The notes beneath the pieces were generated by a model, which had not been told where the DNA came from, did no database searches, and worked only from the letters and a program-made list of their open reading frames with translations. This document shows positions 34,195-45,730 of a stretch of 64,000 nt of DNA, in pieces. Source of the DNA: Eurosta solidaginis (lineage: Eukaryota; Arthropoda; Insecta; Diptera; Tephritidae); contig NC_090321.1 of NCBI RefSeq assembly GCF_040869045.1, forward strand, positions 33,477,426 to 33,541,425. The letters run 5' to 3'. The position numbers and the translations under genes are program-made. Position 1 is the stretch's first letter; the number at the start of each line of letters is the position of its first letter.

Positions 34195-34775
34195 ATTTAC
34201 TTACTTAATTGACGCTATATCGGTTAAACGGTTATGAGCGTCCAACAAGGAGCGCCAGTCGCCTTTTCGCTGGGTAAACTGGCGCTAATTATTCACACCA
34301 ATGCAATGTATACTATTTTCCACTTGGTCCTTCCAGCGGAGCGAGAGCAGCCTTCTTCCTCTGCTTTTATAGGCGGCTTTCGATAAAAATACTTTCTTAA
34401 CCGGAGTATCATCTTTCATTCGCATATCATGGCCTAGCCAACGTTGCCTCTGTGGTTTAATTCTTTGGACTATGTTGATGTCTGCATAAAGCCCGCACAG
34501 CTCATCATTAAATCCTCTTCGGTACTCTACATCGTCAACGCGTAGAGGTCCGTAAATCTTTCAAAGAACTTTTCTCTCGAACACTCCCAGAGCCGCTTCA
34601 TCTGATGTTGTCACGATATAGCAGGACGGGTACGATAATTGCCTTGTAGAGCATGATTTTCGTTTGCCGAGAGAGGATTTTACTTTTAAATTGTCTACCT
34701 AGTCCAAAGTAGCATTTAGTGACAAAAGTGATTCTTCGCTGGGAAGATAAGCTCGGCCTCAATTTCATTCGGCCA
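34195..34775 (-). mobile_element. 5'-truncated RTE LINE fragment
   Basis: The minus strand encodes RRITFVTKCYFGLGRQFKSK and LSRQTKIMLYKAIIVPVLLY. Broken frames follow that match the RTE tail at 13145-16073 up to its 3' terminus (complement of CGGTTAAACGGTTATGAGCG near 34213). Truncation at the 5' side is typical of LINE insertion. Confidence 0.85.
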
Positions 34776-35050
34776 AGTATTATTATTATTTTTTGTATGA
34801 AATCTCTTAATTTAATTTTAATTTCCGAGGTCGCGTAAAATACTATTTGTATGTAAAATTTTATGTAAAACATTTTTTGATTCCATGGCCCGTAATGAAA
34901 TCGCAGAGACTCATAAAGCAGTTCGCAGTAGTGGTGGTTTTTAAAGTTCTTTTGCCATTAGATAGATACGTTGTTGGTGGAAAGCATCTTTTTAAAATTT
35001 TCTCAGGCCTCTTTCACATCACACCTTTCACATTTTCGTGGAATTCCTAA

Positions 35051-36440
35051 TGCTTGGTTTTCACTAGGTCAAATTTGACCATATCAAAATAGAGGTGGAT
35101 GGTTGGCGCAAGGGTGCTAAAATGGCCGACGAGGCGATACATGTGCACACAGATGGTTCCAAAGTAGTGGAAGTAGTAGGATCTGCGGTATACTGTGCTG
35201 ATCCGGAAATGAACAGATCCTACAAGTTGCCACATCATTGTAGCGGAAGTTTTAGCCGTAACCAAAGCAGTAGAAACACTGGAAGAGAATAAATTAAACT
35301 GCAGCCGTGTTTACTTTTATATTGACAGCCAAGCAGCAATTAAGACAATATTTTCGCATAGCACAGCATCCAAAAGTGTGTTATAGTGTAAGCAATCCCT
35401 GGAAAGAATCGGGAGAGGGAAAAGCATACATCTATATTGGGTCCCAGGGCAGCTTGCCAATTAAATTAGGCGAGATTAAGATAAGGCGAGAGGTTCACAT
35501 GATCGACGAAGCGGGAAAGGCGTGGGTCCAAGCGCCGGGCTGTAAGATTATGTGTAGGTCTTAAAACCTTAAACTAACAAAGTTGCTTTTATCATTAAAA
35601 AGAGAGGACTGTAGACTCATGACGGCTATTCTGACTGGACACTGCTTTCTGGCGTCACATGCCTTTAAATAAGGCTTGGTCAGTGATAGCAGAAGTAAGT
35701 TGCGAGTTGGAGTAGAAAATGATCGAGCACGTTTTGTGCTCATGCCCTGCGCTTGCCAGACTAAGACTCCAGCTATTGGGAGTGATACAGTTGTCAGATC
35801 TAGAAGAAGCAATTGGCATAGGTCATAGAAAGCTTCTAGTATTTGCCAAGAGGAGGGAGTTATATTATTATATAGGCCCTGGTTTTTGATAGGGGTTTTT
35901 TCAGTTTGGTCGTTAAACAAACTTCTGGTTAAACTATGGACTCTTTCAATCTATGTGAGGTCTATGATGGACCGGCCAGTTCAACCTAACCTGACCATGG
36001 CAATATCAATGAGAAAGACTTGTCTTACAACGCCAAATGCATTTGCCGGCAATTAAGTTGACCAATTACATTATATTAATTTGTCGTCTTCGAGACCGGG
36101 TTTGACCAAATGACCAACAAATGAAAACGACGATTGCCCAACGCTATGACAAATTCGACATGAAAATTTAATTTCCTGGCATGTTGGCAATTGATTTTCG
36201 TTTGCCAACTGGCGTCCCATTAATAAATAGTGCCACATCGTGTGAAACAAGGGAAAATAATGAAACGGGTGGTGAAATAAAGTAATACAAAATTTTGGAG
36301 TAGGTTTTGCCAACGCACTGCTTTATCGACTTTGAGTCAGTAATAAGATATAAAGGAACCTCCTTTGACCCCAAATAACCAGCGGGACAGCTTGAGGCAG
36401 TTTTTGATGTCAGTTAGTTTGACCTAATGAAAACCAAGCA
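35051..36440. mobile_element. DNA element with TAA flanks, split by a LINE fragment
   Basis: The ends TGCTTGGTTTTCACTAGGTC (35051) and its complement GACCTAATGAAAACCAAGCA (ending 36440) are inverted with one mismatch. Both are flanked by TAA (35048-35050 and 36441-36443). TGACCAAATGACCAACAAATG occurs inside near 36102. A PIF/Harbinger-like non-autonomous element is the best fit. It carries the LINE fragment at 35085-35985 inside, so it is older than that insertion. Confidence 0.65.
35085..35985 (+). mobile_element. LOA-type LINE 3' fragment with RNase H remnant
   Basis: Starts AAATAGAGGTGGATGGTTGG and corresponds to 59019-59700 of the larger LINE. It encodes HTDGSKV, VYCADPEMNRSYKLP and, after frame breaks, YIDSQAAI. 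The 3' end carries the AGTTCAACCTAACCTGACC terminus at about 35967-35985, showing where this LINE family ends. The RNase H active site is broken. Confidence 0.8.
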
Positions 36441-36443
36441 TAA

Positions 36444-36936
36444 TACATAGTACATAGATTTAAGAAGAACATTAGACGTGTATGTATCATCATAATTTTT
36501 AATTACCTCTCCATTTTTAATGGCTTGTTTTTGTTTACACTTTTTCCATTTTTTTATTGCTACAATCAATTTTGCAGAAATCTGATGAGAATTCGTGTGT
36601 TGACTCACAAAGAGCGGACAAGCCGACATTAAAAAAAAATTGTATTAAAAGCAGTGTAATGCAAATATGTGAATAATGAAACAAGTTTCTTCTTAATTGC
36701 ATTTTAATTTAGTATGATTAAGCTCACTCTGCTGTACTCAGAAAGAATGCCTACAGTCATAGCAATGAGGGAAGCCCTGGCATTCATCATTAATTACAAA
36801 TTTGATGACAGTGGCCTAACGTGAATTACTGCTACATTTCATATTCTCTCTCTACGACGCAATCTCTTATTGTAACACCTGAGTGGGATATTTTATGTGG
36901 GTGTAATTTGTTTATAACATAAATTGTATTGTATAC
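36444..36936. other. Intergenic, nothing recognised
   Basis: AT-rich DNA, no supported feature. Confidence 0.4.
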
Positions 36937-37104
36937 TGTGACGAATATTAGCATGACTAAGCTGATGCTAAATAAATAATCACACAACAATAAAAAAACA
37001 TGAAGCAGCCTCTCATATGAACAGGAGTGATTTATTCAACAGTTTAGCTATTCGAACGTTAGCAGAGGGTTTCAAATAATTGGAATTTCCCGAAATTCGT
37101 TACA
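36937..37104. mobile_element. Probable solo LTR (168 bp) with ATAC duplication
   Basis: Starts TGTGACGAAT and ends ATTCGTTACA, i.e. TG...CA with a 10-bp inverted terminus (one mismatch). It is flanked by ATAC at 36933-36936 and 37105-37108. A 4-bp duplication and TG/CA ends fit a gypsy-type solo LTR, although it is short. A small DNA element is the alternative. Confidence 0.65.
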
Positions 37105-37108
37105 ATAC

Positions 37109-37864
37109 GTTATGTGTGTGAAAAAGATTTCCGGTCAAGGCTTTTAAATTCTCGCAACCATAAATAATAACAAAATACCTATCTACATACATACATTTCT
37201 TTAATTAATGTTTTTTTTTCGATAAGAGTGGGGAAAGCTACCACTAAAAATAAAAATTAAAATCATGTACATAGGTTGGGATAAGTTAGCAGTAATAAGG
37301 GTCCTCTTCAGATAACATATCGTCGACTGAGGCGAAAACAATCCTATTAGGCTGCGGGTTAGAAAACTCATTGGGAGTTATTGTTTGGCTCGATCTAAAA
37401 AAACGCGATTCAAAAGCTGTCATTTTTTTTAATTTGGAAGAATTTTCTATGCCCTTAAACAAGGCTGTTCAAAATTGTTCATATTAAAGTGCAAATCACA
37501 ATACATATACAAAATTAAATGTCCTCTGAAACTTTTTTAAATTGAAAAAAAAAAGAAATTTATTGAAAATGTTGAAAGAGTTTTGATGGTCTTCTTAAGG
37601 AATAAATTATGAATTAAAATTTTTCTCAGTGCTACAATATTTTTGAAAAGTTTTTTGTTGTCAATTTGTTAGTTTAAATTTGAATATCATACCGAAGTGA
37701 CTTGACATCATATGGAAGTGCTTTTTCTTTGCACATCCATATGAAATTCAGGCACTTTCACATGAACCTAATTTATATGTGAGGGTATATGGGAGTGCTA
37801 TGCATTTTTTTATATTTAAACTGAGAATTTTTATCTGTGCCTATTCTTCAGGCCAAAACTATAA
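37109..37864. other. Intergenic, nothing recognised
   Basis: AT-rich DNA, no supported feature. Confidence 0.4.
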
Positions 37865-37872
37865 GTGTATAG

Positions 37873-38879
37873 TAGAGCTCCAAAAGTATCGATATTCGGC
37901 TTACTCGATATTTAATAGGGAGGGTATCGATATATCGCGATATATATCGATTTTTTTTATAGTGAAAAGCGCTTACTCAATTTAAAAGCAATATCAGGTA
38001 TATATCAGACATTTATGTAAATACAATATGTACATGTATGTATATGTAATATTGTCTTCATAACTTCGAAACGATCATAAAACACATTCTGCAAAGTTGT
38101 CCGCGATGGTAGCTTATACAGCGAAACGAGGGTATATACAAAGTTATATAACCCTTTGTCATCCACTATGGGAAAAGGTCGAACGTCTGCGGTGACTAAA
38201 CCCTAGTAGGGTGCTGTCAAAAGCCTTTTTACGTGATGATGGATCTTCATTTATTTATTTATTTATTTATTTATTATTTAAAGTCGACGACGTGTTTGTT
38301 TTTTGTCATATAAAAATCAATCTTATTTGGCGAGCTATGTGAATCTAAATTTGCAGTTGTAAGCGATCGTTCTAGATGGTGAAACAAATTGGACGTATTA
38401 CCACAAGTTTTATAACATTTTTTGCAAGAGTGGCATGTTGCAAAAGTATTACTGATTTTGTCAAAATGGATCCAAATGCTTGACTTTGTAGTTCGTAGCT
38501 TTTTGGCAACACAATTTTCGTCTTCCAACTCAATGATGTCTTCTGTTGCGTGTATATCTACATATACGAATACATGGATATATGTGTATATAATATGAAA
38601 AAAGTTCCTTTCACATTGAACTTTTCAATATTCAGAGCCACCAACTTGTTAGGTATTTATCTAAAATAAACACAAATCTGACATAATGTATGTAATTTTA
38701 TTTATTCATGTTTTATTTGTCTTACCGAAGTTTAAACGCTGGTATTCAGCCGCTAGAAAAAGGAATAAGAAATGGGAACATAGTACTAGTACTCGATATT
38801 TAGAAAAGAACATCGATAATCGCACAATGAACCTAGTACTCGATGTATCGATATTTATATCGATACTTTTGCAGCTCTA
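37873..38879 (-). mobile_element. hAT element, internally deleted, with 8-bp duplication
   Basis: The termini TAGAGCTCCAAAAGTATCGA and its complement at the right end (TCGATACTTTTGCAGCTCTA) are inverted with one mismatch. Flanking octamers GTGTATAG (37865-37872) and GTGTATAT (38880-38887) match at 7 of 8. A TAG-type terminus, an 8-bp duplication and a BED finger inside all point to the hAT superfamily. At about 1 kb it lacks the transposase core. Multiple ATCGAT words lie in subterminal regions. An ATTT microsatellite is at about 38250-38280. Confidence 0.88.
38274..38528 (-). CDS. BED zinc-finger remnant of hAT transposase
   Basis: An 84-codon minus-strand frame inside the hAT element. The segment SSIWIHFDKI, then CHSCKKCYK, then TSNLFHHLER is a BED-type finger (aromatic start, Cys-x2-Cys, His-x-His region). 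This domain binds element ends at the N terminus of hAT transposases. The frame ends shortly after the finger, so only the DNA-binding part could be made. It could act as a repressor if expressed, but there is no evidence for expression. Confidence 0.75.
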   Translation of the reverse strand: MEDENCVAKKLRTTKSSIWIHFDKISNTFATCHSCKKCYKTCGNTSNLFHHLERSLTTANLDSHSSPNKIDFYMTKNKHVVDFK

Positions 38880-38908
38880 GTGTATATGCGCTCTGTGGCA
38901 CCTACATG

Positions 38909-39240
38909 TGCGAGTAATTAAAAAACCATATCTCAAAAAAAATTTCGTTTTTCCACCTTTTGTTAAAAAGTTCTAACCAAAATATTTTAGGGTTTTTCGA
39001 AAAAAAATAAATTTTTAACAAAAGGTGGACAACATGGACAAACAATGGGAAGACGACGGACATTTGGTTTTTTTTAATTACTCGCAAATGGAAGTGCCAA
39101 CTTCACAAACGATTTTTAAAAAAAATTTTTTTTTTTAAATAACTTTTTAAGAAAAGGTGGACAAACGAAAATTTTTCCTGGACAAACATGGACAAACGGT
39201 GGACAAACGAATGACATTTGGTTTTTTTAATTACTCGCAT
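38909..39240. repeat. Foldback AT-rich repeat, three termini
   Basis: GCGAGTAATTAAAAAACCA (38910) faces TGGTTTTTTTTAATTACTCGC (about 39065-39085), and CACCTTTTGTTAAAAA faces TTTTTAACAAAAGGTGG inside, so the unit is a hairpin of about 180 bp. A second right-type end occurs at 39217-39240. Words GGACAAACATGGACAAAC repeat between them. Confidence 0.7.
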
Positions 39241-39670
39241 ATAAAGTTGCCAAACTTACAAAAATTTGTTTTCGAAATAACTTTTTTTTTCCAAATATCT
39301 GCTTGGAGAAAAAAATTGCGTAATATTATTCACTTTTTTTTTTTTTTTTGAAATTAATTTATGTCGCCTTAGCAACTGCAAAACGTATCGAACTAGCTTC
39401 TTTTTGGTTATCGACGATAAAATTATCTGAAAATTGCTGGCAGGGCTTATGACAAATTTTTAGAATAAGTAAAATAAATTTTCGAAAGTTTCCAAATTCC
39501 AATATCTATAGGAAACGACTGTTTGTATATTTTGGATGCCCCGTTCCTTATGGGACGGGACTTTGTACAAAATTTTAATAAGCGATAAAAAAAAAGCCTG
39601 AGTAATGGTATGACACACATTTAGCTTGCTTTCTTGCCATCACCCAAATTAATTGAAGTTTTGTTGTTCG

Positions 39671-39741
39671 CATGGCGGAACCATACAAGGTGACAGCGCC
39701 ATACATACAGCTGATTTCCTGCAGTTTTTGGTTCCGCCATG
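39671..39741. repeat. 71-bp hairpin with GGCGGAACC ends
   Basis: CATGGCGGAACCA at 39671-39683 is the exact complement of TGGTTCCGCCATG at 39729-39741. Very small MITE or solo hairpin. Confidence 0.65.
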
Positions 39742-40794
39742 GTTTCTCAAATACATTTGGCCGTTCCTCAAATGCACTTGCTTGTTAAAATTTTTTTTAA
39801 TCTTATCCCATTTAACATTTGAACAAATGCGCATTTATTTTTAAAACTTTTCAAAACTGACTTCTTCAAAGCAATTATGTTGCAGAATGTTTTACCTTTT
39901 GCCGAGGCTATGACATTCCTCCACTCACCCATGGAATAGGAAACTTGGGAAGCTTTCTTACTAGGTATCTTATTCCTGCAAACGGAATTTCGATATTGCT
40001 TTTTGATCCTGGGACTCAGTCCTGTATAAGATTCAAGACTCACTGCTCGAAAGTGTCGATCATATTAAAATGTTCCTCATAAATATGACCACCCTATTTT
40101 ATAAACTTTCGCATTATTTCTCAATAGTTCCAATCATTAGTCGAAACGGCCGCAGAAAGAATAAATATTGCAATGTAGACCCAGCGTATGAGTAATGCTG
40201 GGACACTGTTAATATATTTAGATGTTTGTAGTTTGTTAAACATTTAAATGACCCTCCTTTAGGCATTTAATTTACACAAAAGTTCTTTTGCTTTTATTTC
40301 ATCCTCTTGTTTTTATTTACTCTGTCAACAGTTGAGTGAGGGTGTCACGCTGTCACACAGCGTAAACTGAGTGTAGTCCATTGTTCGCTTTTCATTGTTT
40401 TCGTTATGGTTTGGTGTATGGTTTTCAGTCTGCAAAAAACTCTGAACTCTTGAATTGAGGGAAAACCTTTTTATGATAAAATACTTTAATCCCAACAAAC
40501 CTGCAGAGTCTTTTAAGGTAAAACAGTTAGCAATTCCTATGCGCACACCTTACGCGGTTAAAAACATTGTGGATAAGACAAGTGCGATAACTTCTGTATA
40601 GACGTCAAAATTACAAATAGAATTTATCAACTGATTTGTAATTGAATATCGCTGTCTCATTCTGTATCTCTTTCTATCACCCGCTGAAGGTAGCCGGCCA
40701 TATGCGCCGCCAAACTGAACACCCTGTCAAAACGCTAAAAAGTAGCAATATTGAACATTTGACAGGCAGTTGACGGATAAGATATCACACTTGT
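39742..40794. other. Intergenic with an unassigned 91-codon minus ORF
   Basis: A minus-strand ORF at 39768-40043 has a fairly balanced composition (a basic motif RIKKQYRNSVCRNK and GEWRNVIASAKGK). I cannot place it in a family; it could be an exon or a piece of a transposon gene. The rest of the stretch shows nothing supported. Confidence 0.35.
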
Positions 40795-41480
40795 TATACT
40801 CAGTTGAGCAGAGCTCACAGAGTATATTAACTTTGATTGGATAACGGTTGGTTGTACAGGTATAAAGGAATCGAGTTAGATATAGACTTCCATATATCAA
40901 AATCATCAGTATCGAAGAAAAATTTGATTGAGCCATGTCCGTCCGTCCGTCCGTCCGTATGTCCGTTAACACGATAACTTGAGTAAATTTTGAGGTATCT
41001 TGATGAAATTTGGTATGTAGGTTCCTGGGCACTCATCTCAGATCGCTATTTAAAATGAACGATATCGGACTATAACCACACCCACTTTTTGGATATCGAA
41101 AATTTCGAAAAACCGAAAAAATGCGATAATTCATTGCCAAAGACAGATAAAGCGATGACACTTGGTAGGTGGGTTGACCATATGACGCAGAATAGAAAAT
41201 TAGTAAGATTTTGGACAATGGGCGTGGCACCGCCCACTTTTAAAAGAAGGTAATTTAAGTTTTGCAAGCTGTAATTTGGCATTCGTTGAAGATATCATGA
41301 TGAAATTTGGCAGGAACATTACTACTATTACTATATATGTGCTAAATAAAAATTAGCAAAATCGGATGAAGAACACGCCCATTTAAAAAAAAAAAAAAAA
41401 AATTAAAAGCCAAATTTTAACAAAAAATTTAATATCTTTACTGTATATAAGTAAATTAAGTCAACATTCAACTCCAGTAA

Positions 41481-42275
41481 TGGGCAGAGATCAAATTATT
41501 GAGCTCACTAAAATTCGTATTTGAAAAACATCTCGACCGGGGTCGGGAATTGGGCTTAGAAACATCGAGCATCACAGGTTGAACAACATCCAGTACTATC
41601 TCAAGCGTAGGATGAAGAGGGTCTTCAGGAAGGGATAATGGGGGAGTTCGGGTTAGAGTAATACCCGCAGAGTCATCTGTAAAAACTAAGTCTAAGATTT
41701 TCCTTTTGGAATTTAAAACATTATTAATTTGGAGAAGAGATGTATCTAGCAGGCTGTTTAAAAACTCGTGCTGAGTAGTGGGAGTCATGAAATTTGAGTC
41801 GATGGTATTGATCCAATTTACTGATGATAAATTGAAATCACCAAGAACTACTAGGCGGTCTTTGTCTCGCAATTGCGAGTACAAACTGCAAATAACAGTG
41901 CTATGACATGTATAAACGTGTATATCCGATCGTGGCGGTATATACGAGCAGCAGATAAACAAACTAAAATTGTGCAAGGCAAGCTTTACTGCTATAAATT
42001 CAATGTCATTTGTGGTGTCCAATAGCAGCAGCTCAGATGGAAGCGTCGAGTCAACAGCAATAAGGACACCACCTGCTCTAGATTCACGATCACGCCGATA
42101 AACTACATATTTACGTGAAAAGAGTTCAGAGTTAAAATTGTCAGCTTTTAACCAGGTTTCAGTAAAAGCTATAACTTGAGAAGTAAAAATAAAACTATTC
42201 AGATAAAAGGTACTTAATTTCGATCTTAGGCCACGAACATTTTGGTACGTGATGGTTATTTTTTCACTGTTTCCG
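41481..42275 (-). CDS. LINE ORF2 endonuclease, truncated
   Basis: Begins in a different frame overlapping the end of ORF1. Motifs TYQNVRGL (Asn), AFTETWL (Glu), RRDRESRAGGV, CCSYIPPR, VVLGDFNLSSVNW (Asp, Asn), DLVFTDD and EDPLHPTLE (Asp, His) cover a complete AP-type endonuclease. The frame then runs into HINE-like DNA and stops at 41468. No RT follows. ORF1/ORF2 overlap suggests reinitiation or frameshifting in the intact element. Confidence 0.8.
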
Positions 42276-43587
42276 CAGGGATTTTTGAGTTTTTTGAAGC
42301 TCCTGCGGCGTTAGGTTTTTTTGTAAACAAATGCACAACTGAATGTTCCGGCCAGAATGTATGTTTAAGAACTCTATCAAAATAAGCGTCTGGCACTGAT
42401 ATTTTAAATGATGAAATATCCCTATCATATCTAAAATTAAATTTATAAACGCCTATTTTAATAGATTGTGAAAGGTCTAGCTTATCTTCTATATACTTAA
42501 TAATATCATTTTCCATAAGCGAAGAATGAAGACGAGATACAAAAATTGTCCTGCGAGGCGGCACGGCAGTCACCTGCCTCGGTTGCGCATTGTGAACATT
42601 TGGCAAACGCACAGCGGCGGAGGTAGAATCACCACCAGTGTAGGTGGAGCTGGAAGCAGCATTGTCATTATTAATGGTTGTTATATCATTAACAGCAGTA
42701 ATTTGAACTTGAGCCAAGGGTGTAGGTTTAGCATTCGTGTTTACCTTATCAGCGGCTATGTGTTCAGCAGCAGCGTGGGCATGTGCAGTTTTTGCAGTTT
42801 TATTGGTAACGTCTTTAGCATTAAGGTTAACAGAAATGTTATTAGCAGTCGAAGGCTTAACATTGGTATTTACAGCATAAGAGGTACTTGAGGTGTCGAT
42901 GGCATCATTATTAGTCTGTGGGACGACAGTATGTACTTTATCGGCGGCGGTGAAATTGTTTGAATTAGCGGCGCCAGAATTTTCAACAGTAGACAGCCTG
43001 GCGTCACTGCAGACAGCGGACGGTGACAAAACAATTGACGAAAACGAAGGTGGGATAGGCACAGAGAGGGGTGTAGGTGTGAGCATAGCCGATGCATTAT
43101 CAGCTATATGTAGCTGTGAACCTTCTAGAGGAGTGTTTAGAGGGGGACCCGTACACTGCGAATGCGAGCCAGAAGGCACCGGCGAGAAAGTGCATAGATC
43201 CATTGCATATGTAACCATAGCATCGTTGTTGTGTTTTGGGGGCAAAGTACACGAACTCACTGCAGCTTTGAGCGCACCGATTTCGGCAGCCAACACACCA
43301 ATGCTATCACGATTGTTCTTATTGTTTTTATTCTTATTTTTAGCACTGCGCTTATTTGAACTTGCTTTTTCCTTCGCTTTGTCTTTGTTGCTGCTTTTTT
43401 CATCCTCCATGTTAACAGCTTGGTTACAACAAATTAAGTTTTTTATGCCATCTATTTGGGTAGACAAATCCCTGAATTTTACTTCAAAAGCAGTCATTAT
43501 GGCTTCTAGCCCCAGTTTTTGAGAGGCTAGGACGGAGTCAAATGCCTTCGAAACTTTAATAGGCGCATTTACACACTCCGCACACAT
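42256..43587 (-). CDS. LINE ORF1 nucleic-acid-binding protein
   Basis: A 443-codon frame. N-terminal residues contain CAEC, probably the last zinc ligands of a truncated finger, and a heptad-like helix (residues 15-55). A lysine/asparagine-rich stretch (65-95) and a long low-complexity Ser/Thr/Asn/Ala region follow. The C-terminal domain (about 350-430) has RRTIFVSRLHSS, KIGVYKFNFRYDRDISSFKI and FWPEHSVV. This matches the conserved C-terminal ORF1 domain of many insect LINEs, which is thought to bind RNA. The start ATG at 43587 may be internal because the element is truncated. The end overlaps ORF2. Confidence 0.8.
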   Translation of the reverse strand: MCAECVNAPIKVSKAFDSVLASQKLGLEAIMTAFEVKFRDLSTQIDGIKNLICCNQAVNMEDEKSSNKDKAKEKASSNKRSAKNKNKNNKNNRDSIGVLAAEIGALKAAVSSCTLPPKHNNDAMVTYAMDLCTFSPVPSGSHSQCTGPPLNTPLEGSQLHIADNASAMLTPTPLSVPIPPSFSSIVLSPSAVCSDARLSTVENSGAANSNNFTAADKVHTVVPQTNNDAIDTSSTSYAVNTNVKPSTANNISVNLNAKDVTNKTAKTAHAHAAAEHIAADKVNTNAKPTPLAQVQITAVNDITTINNDNAASSSTYTGGDSTSAAVRLPNVHNAQPRQVTAVPPRRTIFVSRLHSSLMENDIIKYIEDKLDLSQSIKIGVYKFNFRYDRDISSFKISVPDAYFDRVLKHTFWPEHSVVHLFTKKPNAAGASKNSKIPAETVKK

Positions 43588-44244
43588 GTAGCGTATATGA
43601 TAATTTGATTTTATTAGTCTAGAATACTTTTAATGCCATAAGTCGAACAAAAATTTACCAATCCTTCTTAAATTTGGTAGGGGCATAGATTCTATGACGG
43701 TAACTGTTTTTTGTGAAAATTGGGGAAATCGGTTGAAGCCACGCCCAGTTTTTATACACAGTCCACAATCTGTCCTTCCGCTCGGCCGTTAACACGATAA
43801 CTTGAGCAAAAACCGATATATCTTTACTAAACTTAGTCCACGTACTTATCTGAACTCACTTTATCTTGGTATACAAAATGGCCGAACTCCGACTATAACC
43901 ACGCCCACTTTTTCGATATCGAAAATTACGAAAAATGAAAAAAATGGCATAATTCTATACCAAATACGAAAAAAGGGATGAAACGTGGTGACTGGATTGG
44001 TTTATTGCCGCAAAATTAACTTTAGAAAAAACTTTGTAAAATGGGTGTGACACCTACAATATTAAGTAGAAGCAAATGAAAAAGTTCTACAGGGCGACAT
44101 CAACAGCCCTTGGAATCTTGGCAGGAATACTGTTCGTGGTATTGCATATATAAATAAATTAGCAGTACCCGACAGATGATTTTCTGGATCACCCTGGTCC
44201 ACATTTTAGTCGATATCGCGAAAACGCCTTCACATATACATCTA

Positions 44245-44900
44245 AGGACCACTCGCTTTTAAAACCCTCATTAATACTTTTAATTTGATACCCATATCGT
44301 ACAAGCACATTTTAGGCGATATATAGGCGTCCACCTATAGACCTAAGGCCCACTCCCTCTTAAAATGCTCAGTAACACCTTTCGTTTGAAACCCTTATCG
44401 TACAAACATTCTAGAGTCACCCTTGGTCCACCTTTATGGCGATATCTCGAAAAGGTGTCTACCTATACACCGAAGGCCCACTCGCTTTTAAAATACTCAT
44501 TAACACCTTTCGTTTGATGCCCATATTGTACAAACAAATTCTAGGGTCACCCCTGGTCCACCTTTATGGCGATATCTCGAAACGGCGTCCACCTATGGAA
44601 CTAAGGATTACTCCATTTTAAAATACTCATTAACACCTTTCTTTTGATACCCATATTGTACAAACAAATTCTAGGGTCACCCCTGGTCCACCTTTATGGC
44701 GATACTCGAAAAGTCGTCCACCTATAGAACTAAAGCCCACTCCCTTTTAAAATACTCATTAACACCTTTCATTTGATTCCCATATCGTACAAACACATTC
44801 TAGAATCACCCCTGGTCCACCTTTACGGCGATATCTCGAAAAGGCGTCGACCTATAGAACTAAGGCCCACTCCCTTTTAAAATACTCTTTAATACCTTTC
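44245..44900 (+). repeat. 130-bp central tandem repeat of family A
   Basis: The phrase CTAGGGTCACCCCTGGTCCA or variants recurs at 44541, 44671 and 44800, with further diverged units before and after. Each unit also contains TTTATGGCGATATCTCGAAA, CTATAGAACTAAGGCCCACT and ACTCATTAACACCTTTC. Unit length is 129-130 bp. Confidence 0.9.
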
Positions 44901-45046
44901 ATTTGATACCCATGTCATACAAACACATTCCAGGGTTACCCTAGGTTCATTTTCCTACATGATGATTTTCCCTTATTTTGTCTCCAAAGCTCTCAGCTGA
45001 GTATGTAATGTTCGGTTACATCCGAACTTAGCCTTCCTTACTTATT

Positions 45047-45730
45047 ATATCAATTATGCATTTATTTTCATCATTATGCTTCAGTCGACACTTTAATCTT
45101 AATTACTAAATGTATAATTCTTTGGTGTAAAAAAAAGGTTGAATTGCTTTTACATCTCGCTTTAAAACGTTTACCTTTTATTACATTATTAAAATATTTA
45201 CACGTGCCGTGGTGCTTAAATTTCATCGCAATGACGTTAGTTTCAATGGACGGTCGAGCGCACATGCATAAAAATTGGAAAAGCCATAAGCTTTTGTTTG
45301 CTTCCTCTTAGAATCAGAACCTTTACATTCCGTTGCTTGTACATTCCTGCGCTAGGTTTACCTAATAACTAAAGCTCCATCTTTCGAATATTCTACAAGG
45401 AAACTAGTGGCTGCGTAGTTTGACTAAATATTTGATGCATAAGAAGACAGCCCACCTTAACAACTGCAGTCGGAGAGACGCACCTTTCATAATTTTGATC
45501 TTACCTAGTGTTAACTATATAGTTTTTTCTAGAGTGATAACGATCAGAGGGAATGGCCCTAGATATTTTATAATTTATCTGTTGCTACAGGAGCTTGCCT
45601 TCCTAAAATGAACCAAAGCGACAAACAACAGTCCTTAAATTGAAAGAGCTCTTTATGAATTTTGATTAGACATTGAACAGGATAGGATGTCGTTAAAAGT
45701 TCAGTTGCTCTTTCACTCTGGCAATGCTTT
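45047..45730. other. Intergenic, nothing recognised
   Basis: AT-rich DNA between two HINE-like elements. No supported feature. Confidence 0.4.

Larger units (their letters stand above)
41481..43605 (-). mobile_element. LINE fragment lacking both ends
   Basis: Minus-oriented LINE with an intact ORF1 and the endonuclease part of ORF2, ending abruptly at 41481 where the frame reads into HINE-like sequence. RT and 3' UTR are missing. Normal LINE insertions lose the 5' end, so loss of the 3' half together with about 75 bp of the host element indicates a later deletion across the junction. This is not the PHD-LINE of 4040-7900. Confidence 0.85.
40795..45046 (+). mobile_element. HINE-like element, family A, complete, split by a LINE
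   Basis: 5' end TATACTCAGTTGAGCAGAG with GTCCGTCCGTCCGTCCG near 40938. 3' end CTCAGCTGAGTATGTAATG, then a hairpin (GTTCGG/CCGAAC at about 45010-45026), then CCTTCCTTACTTATT. The subterminal repeat CTCAGYTGAG occurs at both ends in opposite orientation. A LINE fragment replaces 41481-43605, with about 75 bp of the element lost at the junction. The distal part contains the 130-bp tandem repeat. It encodes no protein of its own. Confidence 0.85.

Noticed and set aside
42526..43522. Plus-strand ORFs of 121 and 209 codons
   Set aside because: They are antisense shadows of the low-complexity ORF1 on the minus strand.
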